Below are positions 36,369 to 45,278 of a stretch of DNA of 64,000 bases, piece by piece (positions within the stretch are counted from its first letter, which is position 1; each line of letters opens with the position of its first letter). Made by a program: the position numbers and the translations under genes. Below the pieces are notes generated by a model. The model saw only the letters and a list, made by a program, of their open reading frames with translations, made no database searches and was not told the DNA's origin. Origin of the DNA: Moanibacter sp964542645 (GTDB lineage Bacteria > Verrucomicrobiota > Verrucomicrobiia > Opitutales > UBA2987); NCBI GenBank assembly GCA_964542645.1, contig CAZIUG010000015.1:682001-746000 (forward strand), given 5' to 3'.

Positions 36369-37733
36369 CTAAATATGGTCACCCGAGCCCCGATGACTGA
36401 GCGGCAACATAACGCCTTTACGAAACAGTGTGATCTGCCCGCTACTCGCTGAAACAACAACCGCTACGCAATCAGCTGCTATTGAGATAGCAGACGCCGC
36501 TGAGTGACGCGCTCCTAGCCCACTGGGCATATCCAGGTAGAAGTCTCCGTGTGTGTGAATCAAACTTCCAGCAGATTCGACAACGCCATTACCACGGATC
36601 ATAAAAGCTCCGTCAATCGACGAAAACTCCTTAATCGTCTCATGCATGAAGGGATTGAGAACGTTGCGGTCCTCCTCCTTATGTCCAAAGAAAGGATTTA
36701 ACACCAACGGTGTTATCATCTTGTTCATCTTTTCTGAATACCCCACCACAAAAAGGCAACCAATTGGCCTACCCTCTCTTCCTTCAACAGCCAACTCCGA
36801 TGCGATGGAAAGGATTCGCTCAATTACTTCAACCGCAACTCCTGAGGGGAGTAAATCCTTCTCTGCTGTCAACACGGTGGAAAATTCCTCGGAGACATCG
36901 ATTACAGCTAGAGTATCGAATTGATTACTTCCTGGAATTCCCCCCACACAACAGATTCTGTCTTCATGAGAGAATATGGCTCGGGTCAACCCGATCAGGA
37001 TCGCACTTCGTAACTGAGACAGTCGTTGATTGGCGAATGACCGAATCTCGATGGTAGCGTCAAATTTCACCCTGTTCTCTCGTGATTCAGAAACTTGGCT
37101 ATCTCGCACCCTGACCGTTTTCATTTTAGCAAAAGGCCGACTCGCATCGATTCCACCTTCTACGGTGTCTTCAAACAAGAGCACGGCAGTGCACTTGGCC
37201 TCTCGCGCAATTGTCTCTGCCTCTCTCAGAAAAAGTTGATTGAATCGACTCGGCTTTAGAACAGGCTTTGCCAGCTCCCCAGAAATCCTTTGCAAAAATC
37301 GTTCTCGAAATCCAGTCAAGGTTTTCTCCTCAAGCAGATAATCTACCATAGACTGCTCCTGAAACAATTTGGCTACTTCAGCCAAGATGCTGAGGTAGTT
37401 CCTATCCTTATCAGAGGCAAGAAGTAGGACAACAATTCTTGTTGATTCATACTCCGGTTTTCCCTCGTAGTCTAGACCACGTGGACATCTTCCAATAGCG
37501 AAAATGTATGCACCCTTCATCTTGAAACGAATGTGCGGCATCACTACTCCATTGCCCAGATACGTCGTCATCGCCTTTTCCCGATCTAGAAGCTCACGCG
37601 ATATCCGCTTCCGGCGGTAGTTGCCCCCAATTCGGGAGCCGATTACGGTCAAGAGTTCATCGATCGCTCCCCTAAAATCAGTACTCTTTAGGTCGATGAT
37701 GCGGGTTTTTGCTATATATCGACTAAGGCGCAT
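36369..37733 (-). CDS. PTS EIIA-like / PK-C-like / diadenylate cyclase fusion
   Basis: A 454-residue protein with three apparent parts. Residues 1-150 resemble a PTS EIIA (fructose/mannitol type) domain, with GNGVVMPHIRF carrying His67 at the place of the phosphorylated histidine (usual pattern xAIPHAR). Residues about 160-330 contain EAETIAREAKCTAVLLFED, which resembles the pyruvate-kinase C-terminal fold found ahead of DAC domains in archaeal DacZ. Residues about 355-442 are a DAC (DisA_N) domain: SSIDGAFMIRGNGVV (DGA at 374-376) and SGLGARHSAASAIS (RHS at 409-411, where RHR is common). It should make the second messenger c-di-AMP from two ATP, perhaps controlled by phosphotransfer. No membrane segment. 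Activity is inferred. Confidence 0.78.
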   Translation of the reverse strand: MRLSRYIAKTRIIDLKSTDFRGAIDELLTVIGSRIGGNYRRKRISRELLDREKAMTTYLGNGVVMPHIRFKMKGAYIFAIGRCPRGLDYEGKPEYESTRIVVLLLASDKDRNYLSILAEVAKLFQEQSMVDYLLEEKTLTGFRERFLQRISGELAKPVLKPSRFNQLFLREAETIAREAKCTAVLLFEDTVEGGIDASRPFAKMKTVRVRDSQVSESRENRVKFDATIEIRSFANQRLSQLRSAILIGLTRAIFSHEDRICCVGGIPGSNQFDTLAVIDVSEEFSTVLTAEKDLLPSGVAVEVIERILSIASELAVEGREGRPIGCLFVVGYSEKMNKMITPLVLNPFFGHKEEDRNVLNPFMHETIKEFSSIDGAFMIRGNGVVESAGSLIHTHGDFYLDMPSGLGARHSAASAISIAADCVAVVVSASSGQITLFRKGVMLPLSHRGSGDHI

Positions 37734-37804
37734 GGCAGATTACTAGGACTTATCCCAGATTTAAAATTTCCACCTAAACTTCCTTTTTATACAAGCTGAA
37801 TCCT

Positions 37805-38842
37805 CTAAAATCGAATCCACCTGACTCGTCTGGTATTCCCAGTCCCTAAACCGAGAGACTCGGCAAAATGAAGCAAAGGTAGATTCGCCCCCAGATTCTG
37901 GAATCCGGTATTATTACGGTGGAGATTTATCCTCTCGAGCACCAACGCATCGAGAATGACCGGATTGACACTCATCCAAAGACGCCTCTCAGATCGGGTA
38001 TAGAGTGAATTGAAAACTGGGCCACCAACAAATTGATAACACTCCAATGGCATTATAGTCACAGCCAAACTTGCAACGATTTCGGGAATTGCTGCGATCT
38101 CAGCCGCTGCAATCGGCGCATTGGAGGCACTGAAAAAGAAACGTTCACGGTTGCTAATGTTCCACAGGGTTGCATTCCCGATTGCGCCACTCACCCCCAA
38201 GGCAGGATGGTCCATAGCCACAGGCATGTTAACCCAGAAGTCTACATCCGTTAGAAGAGGTTTAGGTAGATAACTTTTCCTCTCCTCACGCCCAGGAATT
38301 TTCTCGTAGGGACCCAGCACATCAGGCGGGTAAGGCATGCCACCCTTCGGATATAGAGCACTCTCGTAAAACCAGACCGGGTCATACAATTCATTTCGGT
38401 CCAGAACCTTAACCGGTACTCCCTCGAAATGTATACCCTCTCCCTTGCTAAGAATAGGGATGAAGCCAGATTGTCTCAACCTCGTCTCGTTTAAATCCAA
38501 AAGGAAAATCTCTTCCCGCCTGTAGCCCCTTTTTAGTAATGACTTGATCACGGCCTGTACCAATGGGACGGGAGTCGCTATTCCGCTTCCCGAATTCGTG
38601 TATACCTTAAGTCCTACTCTTCTCTTTACCCCTGGATTTAGACTTCTACCCGTCCTCTCCTCAAAGCTTTTCAAGAGCCTCTCCACCGCTACAGTATACT
38701 CTTCTTGAGTAAACTCTCGCATCGAATATTCCCACACATAATCTGCGTACATCTCTCGTTCGCTCCCAAATCCCCATATCTGACCGTCCGTGAGTAACGG
38801 TAAAAAGATGAGCAAACTTGAAAAAAGAGTAATAGCCTTCAT
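37805..38842 (-). CDS. Exported DUF362-like protein
   Basis: About 345 residues from ATG 38842, with a signal peptide (MKAITLFSSLLIFLPLL, cleavage near DGQ). The body matches the DUF362 pattern: VGLKVYTNSGSGIATPVPLVQAVIKSLLKRGYRREEIFLLD, then a DVDFWVNMPVAMDHPALGVSGAIGN block, where cytoplasmic relatives have the VNLPKLKTH...GVTGALKN motif. DUF362 proteins are often Fe-S linked, but this one has no ferredoxin domain and few cysteines. The function is unknown. It begins 100 bases from the divergent TPR lipoprotein. Confidence 0.65.
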   Translation of the reverse strand: MKAITLFSSLLIFLPLLTDGQIWGFGSEREMYADYVWEYSMREFTQEEYTVAVERLLKSFEERTGRSLNPGVKRRVGLKVYTNSGSGIATPVPLVQAVIKSLLKRGYRREEIFLLDLNETRLRQSGFIPILSKGEGIHFEGVPVKVLDRNELYDPVWFYESALYPKGGMPYPPDVLGPYEKIPGREERKSYLPKPLLTDVDFWVNMPVAMDHPALGVSGAIGNATLWNISNRERFFFSASNAPIAAAEIAAIPEIVASLAVTIMPLECYQFVGGPVFNSLYTRSERRLWMSVNPVILDALVLERINLHRNNTGFQNLGANLPLLHFAESLGLGTGNTRRVRWIRF

Positions 38843-38942
38843 TTCAACTCTTGACAGGCAAAGAGTGCGGAAGGAGGTTATCGCGAGGAAATAAGAATTG
38901 GCCGGAAGCATATCTCCGAAACGCATCTAAAGCACCTTCAAA

Positions 38943-40355
38943 ATGAGAAATAAAAAAACGGCCCTCATCTTCCTTCTGACATCCTCTTTCCTGTTGCTCT
39001 CATGCAAGAGCCAAGAAACGATTATCGTGGAAAAGATAGCAGAAGCCAACGAAAATCTGTCGGAAGGGAAGCTAGATCAGGCCATAGGATTGCTAGAGAC
39101 TCTCAATTCTCGCTATGAGAGGGAAGCGGAGATAAAGGAAGCACTAGCATTCGCGTACGCGGAAAAGAAAGATTATCAAAGTTCGGCCCAAATGTTTTCG
39201 GAAATCGCCGGGCTGGACGAAAATAAGGCTCATTTTCTACTTAATGCCGCCAACATTTTGGAGAGTGCCGGAAAACTGGAGGAAGCTGCCGGGCTATACG
39301 TCGAATTTCTTGAGCATGAACCTGAGTCCTCACAGGGCTGGAGAACACTAGGCCGAATTAACAAAAGTTTGAACAAACCGAGGGAAGCGATCAAATACTA
39401 CCTCGAAAGCTACCGGATAGTGCCTAACGGGAAAAGTGCCGTCCAGCTTGGAAATCTCTTCGCCAAATTGGCCAATATTCCTAACTCGGAGAGTTGGTAC
39501 CAGACCGCAATAGAACTCGACGATGGGAGTGAGCTCGAAGCCTTCCTCGGTTTGCTGTCAATCGCCATGGAGAAAAACAATCCAGAGTACGCTCAGAAAA
39601 TTGTTTTACATTTGGATCAGGCTCACCCAGGAGAGCTCGATGTCTCCAATTTTGCTTCGGTTCGGTCGGATCTCGCGCGTTGGAAAGAACAACAAGCTGC
39701 ACTGAAAAGGGAACTTAAAGAACAGGAAAAATTGGCAAACGAGCTTAGAGAAAAGGAAGCAGCGGCACGCCGAGCCGAGACAGAAGCAGCGGCACGCCGA
39801 GCCGAGGCAGAAGCAGCGGCACGCCGAGCCGAGAAACAGCTCATCGATAAAGAAGAAGAAGGTCATGAATCGGACGCTGGGAATCCCCTCTCTTCCCTGG
39901 CAAATGCTCGGCGTCTCAAGTCCGAAGGGCTTCTCGATGAAGCTGTCGCCCAGTATTGGGAAGTAATAAAACTCGATGACACATCCGGAAGTATCTGGAG
40001 TGAACTATCAAGTTCTTATCTCCAATCCGGACAGGAATCCTGGGCAGAGGCAACGGCATTAGAAGCTATTCGACGTGACCCTCTCAACTCTCATTTCAAT
40101 CTCCAATACCTTACCGCCGTACGACAGACCAAAGATCAATTCACCTATCTTGAGGAACTGAAGAAGACCAAGGAAAAACTTCGGAACAGCCCTGAAATAA
40201 CACTCGCTCTAGCTAGAGCCTACAGGGAAATATCAGGAGGCGCTCTTGAGGCCGCTGCTTTATATCAGGAATTTCTTATTCTTGCCCCAACCCATCCAGA
40301 TCGGGAGATTGTGGAGGCAGAATTAACTAACCTTCCAGAGACTATTGATCTGTGA
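38943..40355 (+). CDS. TPR-repeat lipoprotein
   Basis: A 470-residue protein with a lipoprotein signal ending in LLSC (Cys21), so it should be lipid-anchored and exposed to the periplasm. Tetratricopeptide-like repeats occupy residues about 35-240 (for example KLDQAIGLLETLNSRY, KLEEAAGLYVEFLEHEPES, KPREAIKYYLESYRIVP) and again 320-460. Between them is a highly charged helix with the Ala/Arg/Glu motif EAAARRAE in three copies, encoded by a 27-bp DNA repeat. Such proteins scaffold outer-membrane or envelope complexes. It precedes dnaG by 105 bases on the same strand, but a functional link is not evident. Confidence 0.75.
   Translation: MRNKKTALIFLLTSSFLLLSCKSQETIIVEKIAEANENLSEGKLDQAIGLLETLNSRYEREAEIKEALAFAYAEKKDYQSSAQMFSEIAGLDENKAHFLLNAANILESAGKLEEAAGLYVEFLEHEPESSQGWRTLGRINKSLNKPREAIKYYLESYRIVPNGKSAVQLGNLFAKLANIPNSESWYQTAIELDDGSELEAFLGLLSIAMEKNNPEYAQKIVLHLDQAHPGELDVSNFASVRSDLARWKEQQAALKRELKEQEKLANELREKEAAARRAETEAAARRAEAEAAARRAEKQLIDKEEEGHESDAGNPLSSLANARRLKSEGLLDEAVAQYWEVIKLDDTSGSIWSELSSSYLQSGQESWAEATALEAIRRDPLNSHFNLQYLTAVRQTKDQFTYLEELKKTKEKLRNSPEITLALARAYREISGGALEAAALYQEFLILAPTHPDREIVEAELTNLPETIDL
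39756..39833 (+). repeat. 27-bp tandem repeat within the TPR lipoprotein gene
   Basis: Three copies beginning at 39756, 39783 and 39810, almost identical, each encoding EAAARRAE plus one further residue. The period is a multiple of three, so copy-number changes would lengthen or shorten the linker helix by nine residues without a frameshift. Confidence 0.9.
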
Positions 40356-40460
40356 AAATAGTGAAATCTTTTGAATCGGTCCTGATAGAGTATTACTACC
40401 TAAGACAGCGAAAAAGAGTTTAGCAATGTTGAGAAGTTTCAAATCCGACCGATTCTTGGA

Positions 40461-42323
40461 ATGCCAATAATTGCGCGCAGCTGCATCGAGGATATCAAGA
40501 ACAGGGTAGACCTATATGATTTGGTTAGCCCAGTTGTCGCCCTCAAACGTTCCGGACGGAATTATGTGGGCCTGAGTCCGTTCAGCAATGAGAAGACCCC
40601 TTCATTTTATGTCTTACCCGAGAAAAACATCTTCAAATGTTTCTCAAGCGGCCATGCCGGCGACCTTTTTAGATTTGTGCAGCTACACGAGAAATTACCA
40701 TTCGTGGAGGCAGTAGAAGCAGTCGCTAATCGTTTCAGCCTTACTCTCGAATATGAAGATGGCTCTTCAGCACCTCGCGAAACTCGTTCACGGCGGAAGG
40801 AAATCCTTGAAATCCATGAATACGCAACCGATTTCTTTCACCGCAAATTTCTTTCCTCCAATTCTATTGGCAATGAGGTTCGATCCTACTGGGTAAAAAC
40901 CCGGCAATTCCCTATTGAAATTGCCAAAGAGCACAAAATCGGATTCTCCCCAATCAATGGAAGCGAACTTAACGAACTTGTTTGTAAAAAGGGGTTCAGT
41001 CTAGAGGCCATCAAGCAATGCGGACTTTTTTATTCCCGAGAGGATGAATCCGAACCCGCTCGATTCCGTCCTCGCTTCCGTGGAAGGCTGATGATTCCCA
41101 TTCGCGACTATCAAGGCCAAGTCATCGCATTTACTGCCCGCGAACTGGAAATGACGCCCAACGAGAGCTCCTCTCGCAGGGCGAAGTATATCAATTCTCC
41201 GGAAACTCCAGTCTTTAACAAAAGCCGAGTCCTATTCGGCCTCGACCACGCTCGCCACTATATTGATAACGTTGGAAATTTTCTCCTCGTTGAAGGCCAA
41301 CTCGACGCTATTCGTGCTTGGCAATTTGGTTTCCATACCGCGGTCGCACCCCAGGGAACATCTATCACGGAAGATCAACTCCTGATCCTAAAACGTTATA
41401 CCAACTCCATCGACTGTCTTCTAGATGGTGATGAGGCAGGGCACAAAGCGGGTATGCGGGCAGTTCCAATGGCATTTAAGACAGGTCTTGAATTAAAGTT
41501 TCTCACCCTTCCCCAAGACTCCGACCCCGATTTATTGTTTCGGCAAGAGGGCGTTTCTGCTATTGAAGCACTTAACCGTCGGAAGGAGTCCGCTTTGGCC
41601 TTCGCTATTCGTAATCTCCTTCCAGATAAAAACTCTTCTCCTTCGGAGGTAGCCCGTACGCTCTCGGGTCTTTTTGGGATGATAAACAACTGTGAGCTCA
41701 CAGTAGCCCAGGATGGATATCTGGCTGAGGCCGCCACCCTTCTTAAGATCGACTTTGATTCTGCTCGTCACGACTTCCACCGTTTTCAGTTCCAAAAAGG
41801 GAGAAAAACTAGAAATTCGGTCTCCCCGAATTCTGGTGACGCGTTTGAAGAAAATAGCCCCGGAATGTTGACAACTGCTGATTATGAGCTACTTTTGGTG
41901 GTTTTTCATCACAAGGAACTTGCTGATTCAATTTCAGAAGTCATTGATCTTGAATGGATTGACGACTCTACTTTGCATGGGAAAATACTTATCCGGGTGT
42001 TAGCTGCGGCGTACGAGGGCACGTGGGACGGTCCGTTGAATTCTGACGACCTGCTGGAAAATGACGAAGAGAGAGACTGCATCTATACAATAATGGCGAG
42101 AGAATCCCCCTTTGATGACCCTGTTGCTAAGACCAATGATTGCATGCACTCCCTGTTCCAGAGGTACATAAATATGCAGAGTAAAGAGATCGAGGCTCAA
42201 ATCGCTGCCCTGCCATCGCCTTCAAAAGACTATCCTAATCTTCAGCGCCGACTTATCGAGCTGCGCCGTCATCGGGAGCAAGTCTCAAAATTCCACCTGC
42301 CTGCTTCCACTCAAATTAACTGA
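40461..42323 (+). CDS. dnaG: DNA primase DnaG with degenerate zinc finger
   Basis: A 620-residue primase that lays RNA primers for replication. The N-terminal CHC2-type zinc ribbon should have Cys, His, Cys, Cys at the E. coli positions 40, 43, 61 and 64. Here the aligned residues are Ser39, Ser42, Cys60 and Ser63 (GLSPFSNEKTPSF and FKCFSSG), so only one of four ligands is kept. The fold around it is otherwise normal. The TOPRIM core follows: LLVEGQLDAIRAW (usually EGYMDVI), VAPQGTSIT and LLDGDEAGHKAG. The C-terminal helicase-binding region is present. It lies 6 bases before rpoD, the classic macromolecular-synthesis pairing. Confidence 0.93.
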   Translation: MPIIARSCIEDIKNRVDLYDLVSPVVALKRSGRNYVGLSPFSNEKTPSFYVLPEKNIFKCFSSGHAGDLFRFVQLHEKLPFVEAVEAVANRFSLTLEYEDGSSAPRETRSRRKEILEIHEYATDFFHRKFLSSNSIGNEVRSYWVKTRQFPIEIAKEHKIGFSPINGSELNELVCKKGFSLEAIKQCGLFYSREDESEPARFRPRFRGRLMIPIRDYQGQVIAFTARELEMTPNESSSRRAKYINSPETPVFNKSRVLFGLDHARHYIDNVGNFLLVEGQLDAIRAWQFGFHTAVAPQGTSITEDQLLILKRYTNSIDCLLDGDEAGHKAGMRAVPMAFKTGLELKFLTLPQDSDPDLLFRQEGVSAIEALNRRKESALAFAIRNLLPDKNSSPSEVARTLSGLFGMINNCELTVAQDGYLAEAATLLKIDFDSARHDFHRFQFQKGRKTRNSVSPNSGDAFEENSPGMLTTADYELLLVVFHHKELADSISEVIDLEWIDDSTLHGKILIRVLAAAYEGTWDGPLNSDDLLENDEERDCIYTIMARESPFDDPVAKTNDCMHSLFQRYINMQSKEIEAQIAALPSPSKDYPNLQRRLIELRRHREQVSKFHLPASTQIN

Positions 42324-42329
42324 TTTATT

Positions 42330-44123
42330 ATGGCCCCAACAAAGACAAAACAAACTTCAAACAGAGCTTCAGCGACTAAAAAGACCAAAGGTCGAAAAAC
42401 TGCTCTCGCCGCGAAAAAAAAGACTAAGACCAAAAAGGCGCCCATTCTCAGTGACGGAACTCCGAAGACCGCCGTTATCAACGACAAGATTCGGGAATTG
42501 ATCAGGTTGTCGAAGGAACAGGGATACCTTACTTTCAAGGACATCAACAAAGAGCTTCCTAAAAGTGTCAATGCCCCTGATGAGATCGAAAATGTTATTT
42601 CAATTCTTGAAAATCTGGAAGTCGACATCATCGATTCGGAGGATGTTGAGCGCTATAAGAAGCGCCAAGAAGATAATACCGAGACACAGCTAACGAGTTC
42701 ACAACTCGACATTCTCGACGATCCGGTACGAATGTACTTGAAGCAGATGGGGCAGGTCCCGCTCCTCACTCGAGAAGAAGAGGTTGCTATTTCAAAGCGG
42801 ATTGAAAATGCGGAACAGAGAGCCCAGAATGAACTTTTTTCTGTGGGCTTAGCAACCCGCTTTCAGATCGATCTAGCGAAAAAACTTCTCAATCGTGAAG
42901 AACGTTTTGATCGAGTGGTTCTCGATAAGAAAATCGATAGCCGGGAGCATTATTTTAAAAATCTGTCAAAGTACATCGAGCAAACTGAAGAAATTGATGC
43001 ACGGATGGAAAAGGCTTGGGGGGATTCATTTCGTGCTAATACAGAGCCGAGTAGAAAAAGGGCGATTACCCGATTCCATAAGTACGAAGCCAAGCTCAAA
43101 CCCGTATTGAAGAAGTATTGCTTTAAACTAAAAATCCTGGAGGAATATCTCCACAGCCACGATCGAAGTATCCGTAAAGTCAGGACTGAATTAGAACATC
43201 TCCGCTTGGCAGAATTAGCCCGAACCAGTCGGCATCGGGCTATCGACACGAAAAAAATTAAAGCGCGCTTAACAAAATTTCACAATGAGATGCGCATCGA
43301 GCCAGCCAAATTTCTTCAAATCGTACAGGATGTGAGAAAAGGAATGAGGCAGGCCCACAGAGCAAAAACGGAAATGGTGGAAGCCAATCTGCGTCTGGTC
43401 ATCAGTATCGCAAAAAAGTACACTAACCGCGGTCTCTCCTTTCTTGATCTAATCCAAGAGGGCAATATGGGACTAATGAAAGCAGTCGAGAAATTTGAGT
43501 ACCGGAGAGGGTACAAATTCTCCACCTACGCTACATGGTGGATTCGGCAGGCGATCACCCGGTCCATTGCCGATCAGGCCCGTACGATCCGAATTCCTGT
43601 TCACATGATTGAAACATTAAACAAGGTCATGCAGGTCCAAAAACAACTCCTTCAAGAATTGGGTCACGAGCCAACTGCCGATGAGGTGGCGGAAGAAATG
43701 CAACTACCGGCAGAAAGGGTACAAGCGGTTATGAAAATGGCTCAGCAGCCGATTTCTTTACAAAGTCCAGTCGGTGAAAGCGATGACACCAATTTTGGCG
43801 ATTTCATAGAGGACAAAGGCGCTGAGAACCCATATGACATGACAGCCTACAGCCTTTTGAGAGAAAAAATAATGGACGTACTCGATAGCCTAACTGATCG
43901 GGAACGAAGAGTCTTATCGCTTCGCTTCGGCCTAGTTGATGGATACAGCCGAACTCTTGAGGAAGTCGGCCGCCAATTCAATGTCACTCGAGAAAGAATT
44001 CGCCAAATTGAAGCAAAAGCCTTGCGTAAAATGAGACATCCTACCCGCATCAGACAACTCCATGGATTCTTTGAACCGGATTCCGCCGCCCGTCAACTTG
44101 AGGCTTCACCGAGACGAGCGTGA
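42330..44123 (+). CDS. rpoD: Primary sigma factor RpoD (sigma-70)
   Basis: A 597-residue housekeeping sigma factor. A lysine-rich N-terminal tail (residues about 1-40) precedes region 1.1 (INDKIRELIRLSKEQGYLTF). Region 1.2 is DDPVRMYLKQMGQVPLLTREEE. Region 2 is SIAKKYTNRGLSFLDLIQEGNMGLMKAVEKFEY with YATWWIRQAITRS, which reads the -10 box. Regions 3 and 4 follow, ending TLEEVGRQFNVTRERIRQIEAKALRKMRHP, the -35 recognition helix. All parts are intact. It follows dnaG by six bases and slightly precedes tatA, so the three are co-transcribed. Confidence 0.97.
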   Translation: MAPTKTKQTSNRASATKKTKGRKTALAAKKKTKTKKAPILSDGTPKTAVINDKIRELIRLSKEQGYLTFKDINKELPKSVNAPDEIENVISILENLEVDIIDSEDVERYKKRQEDNTETQLTSSQLDILDDPVRMYLKQMGQVPLLTREEEVAISKRIENAEQRAQNELFSVGLATRFQIDLAKKLLNREERFDRVVLDKKIDSREHYFKNLSKYIEQTEEIDARMEKAWGDSFRANTEPSRKRAITRFHKYEAKLKPVLKKYCFKLKILEEYLHSHDRSIRKVRTELEHLRLAELARTSRHRAIDTKKIKARLTKFHNEMRIEPAKFLQIVQDVRKGMRQAHRAKTEMVEANLRLVISIAKKYTNRGLSFLDLIQEGNMGLMKAVEKFEYRRGYKFSTYATWWIRQAITRSIADQARTIRIPVHMIETLNKVMQVQKQLLQELGHEPTADEVAEEMQLPAERVQAVMKMAQQPISLQSPVGESDDTNFGDFIEDKGAENPYDMTAYSLLREKIMDVLDSLTDRERRVLSLRFGLVDGYSRTLEEVGRQFNVTRERIRQIEAKALRKMRHPTRIRQLHGFFEPDSAARQLEASPRRA

Positions 44124-44155
44124 CTTTATCTATTTACACAACGTTCCTTTTAGAT

Positions 44156-44488
44156 ATGGTACCAGCCCAAATGGTAGAAAGTCTCACACCCTCAATACTG
44201 GTGGCTTTCCTCCCCAATATTGGGACTACCGAACTGATAATTATTTTCTTTGTAGTCCTTTTACTCTTTGGAGCAAAGAAGCTTCCTGAGCTAGCCCGGG
44301 GGATGGGAAAGTCGATTAAGGAATTCAAGAAGGCAACCTCAGAGATTGAGGATGAAGTAAGAACCGCCATTGATTCATCCGATACCGATGCCACTCCCCC
44401 ATCGTCCGATTCTTCTCACCCTAAAGACCATGCAACGACGACAAATCCTAAAGAGGAAACCGACGCGCAGAGGACTAAAGAGTCCTGA
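44156..44488 (+). CDS. tatA: Twin-arginine translocase subunit TatA
   Basis: About 110 residues. The single N-terminal membrane span and hinge are IGTTELIIIFFVVLLLFGAKKLPELARGMGKSIKEFKKA, given here in two recognisable parts: the membrane segment with GTTEL before it, and FGAKKLPELARGMG, the universal TatA/E amphipathic-helix start. An acidic, Ser/Thr/Pro-rich tail follows. TatA forms the oligomer that opens the inner membrane for folded proteins carrying RR signal peptides; tatC is not in the window. The start is uncertain: a GTG at 44120 overlaps the rpoD stop, while ATG 44156 and 44171 give more usual leaders. Confidence 0.88.
   Translation: MVPAQMVESLTPSILVAFLPNIGTTELIIIFFVVLLLFGAKKLPELARGMGKSIKEFKKATSEIEDEVRTAIDSSDTDATPPSSDSSHPKDHATTTNPKEETDAQRTKES
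44471..44486 (+). terminator. Hairpin across the tatA stop codon
   Basis: AGGACT-AAAG-AGTCCT, a perfect 6-bp stem with a 4-base loop, spans the last codons and the first base of the stop. A second stem, AGGTAAC (44499-44505) with GTTACCT (44517-44523) and an 11-base loop, follows. Together they may end the dnaG-rpoD-tatA transcript or stabilise its 3' end; no long T-run follows the first. Confidence 0.4.
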
Positions 44489-44590
44489 AATTCTCTCCAG
44501 GTAACATTTTTAGACAGTTACCTACGGATTCACATAGGATTTTTTGACGCCTCCGCGGAAAGGAACTTCACGCTCAACTCAGAAGGAATC

Positions 44591-45082
44591 CTACAAGCAG
44601 GCTTTGAGTTGCTCCTCGACCCGTGTGACTGATTCCGCTGTAACGTCGACCCTGGGAACAATGAATTTTCTCCCAAGTTTCCTCATCAAGTAGGTCTGAG
44701 GTTTGCCAGGTTCCACCCGCCCTACTGGCTTCAGTATACGTTTGCGTTCCAGCATGATCGCAAATAGGTATTTCAGTATGGCCTTTTCCTCCAGCTCCCT
44801 GTCCTCATCGTCATAAAGAGAGAGGAAAAACTCCTCGACAGAAGCAGTCTCTCCACTATTGCCCTCGAAATTATCTTCTTCCTCATTCAGCCAACTCCCC
44901 CACCAACCTAAAACGACGCCGGGCGATTGGTATACCTCCTTCTCCTCTTCCAGAATATCGGCACGAACTAGATTCCCCTCTTCAGTCCGGACAAGGAAAC
45001 TAATGATTCGCTCTCCTTTAAGAAACTCCCTTCCGGAATGTTCGGAGTGCTTTGATAAGGACTTTACCTGCCAGTCGGTCAT
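44591..45082 (-). CDS. Hypothetical cytoplasmic protein
   Basis: A 163-residue acidic protein without signal peptide or membrane span. The N-terminal part (WQVKSLSKHSEHSGREFLKGERIISFLVRTEEGNLVRADIL) has the look of a compact beta domain; positions where zinc-ribbon-like relatives might have cysteines are serines here. The middle is predicted helical (EEKAILKYLFAIMLERKRIL), and the end is short. From memory, similar unannotated proteins occur in Verrucomicrobia and Planctomycetes, but I cannot name a family. It is convergent with tatA and 196 bases from the isochorismatase gene, on the other strand. Confidence 0.7.
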   Translation of the reverse strand: MTDWQVKSLSKHSEHSGREFLKGERIISFLVRTEEGNLVRADILEEEKEVYQSPGVVLGWWGSWLNEEEDNFEGNSGETASVEEFFLSLYDDEDRELEEKAILKYLFAIMLERKRILKPVGRVEPGKPQTYLMRKLGRKFIVPRVDVTAESVTRVEEQLKACL

Positions 45083-45278
45083 TCTAAAAAATTAGGTTAA
45101 ACTCATCGTAATAGCTAAGTACACAGATTACGGCTAATCCCGCTTTCCAGGAAACAGAATAACACCCGGAATGTTATAAATTTCCGCTCACCTTATTGCC
45201 TCATTATCAACTTTTCGTAAACACGTTTTTACAGTTTATTTCCTATTTCCTTCGAATCTACTGATTCTCAAAATCCTG

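Noticed and set aside
39606..39866. Minus-strand ORF with repeated CRCFCLGSA units
   Set aside because: It is an artefact of the 27-bp tandem repeat read on the opposite strand.
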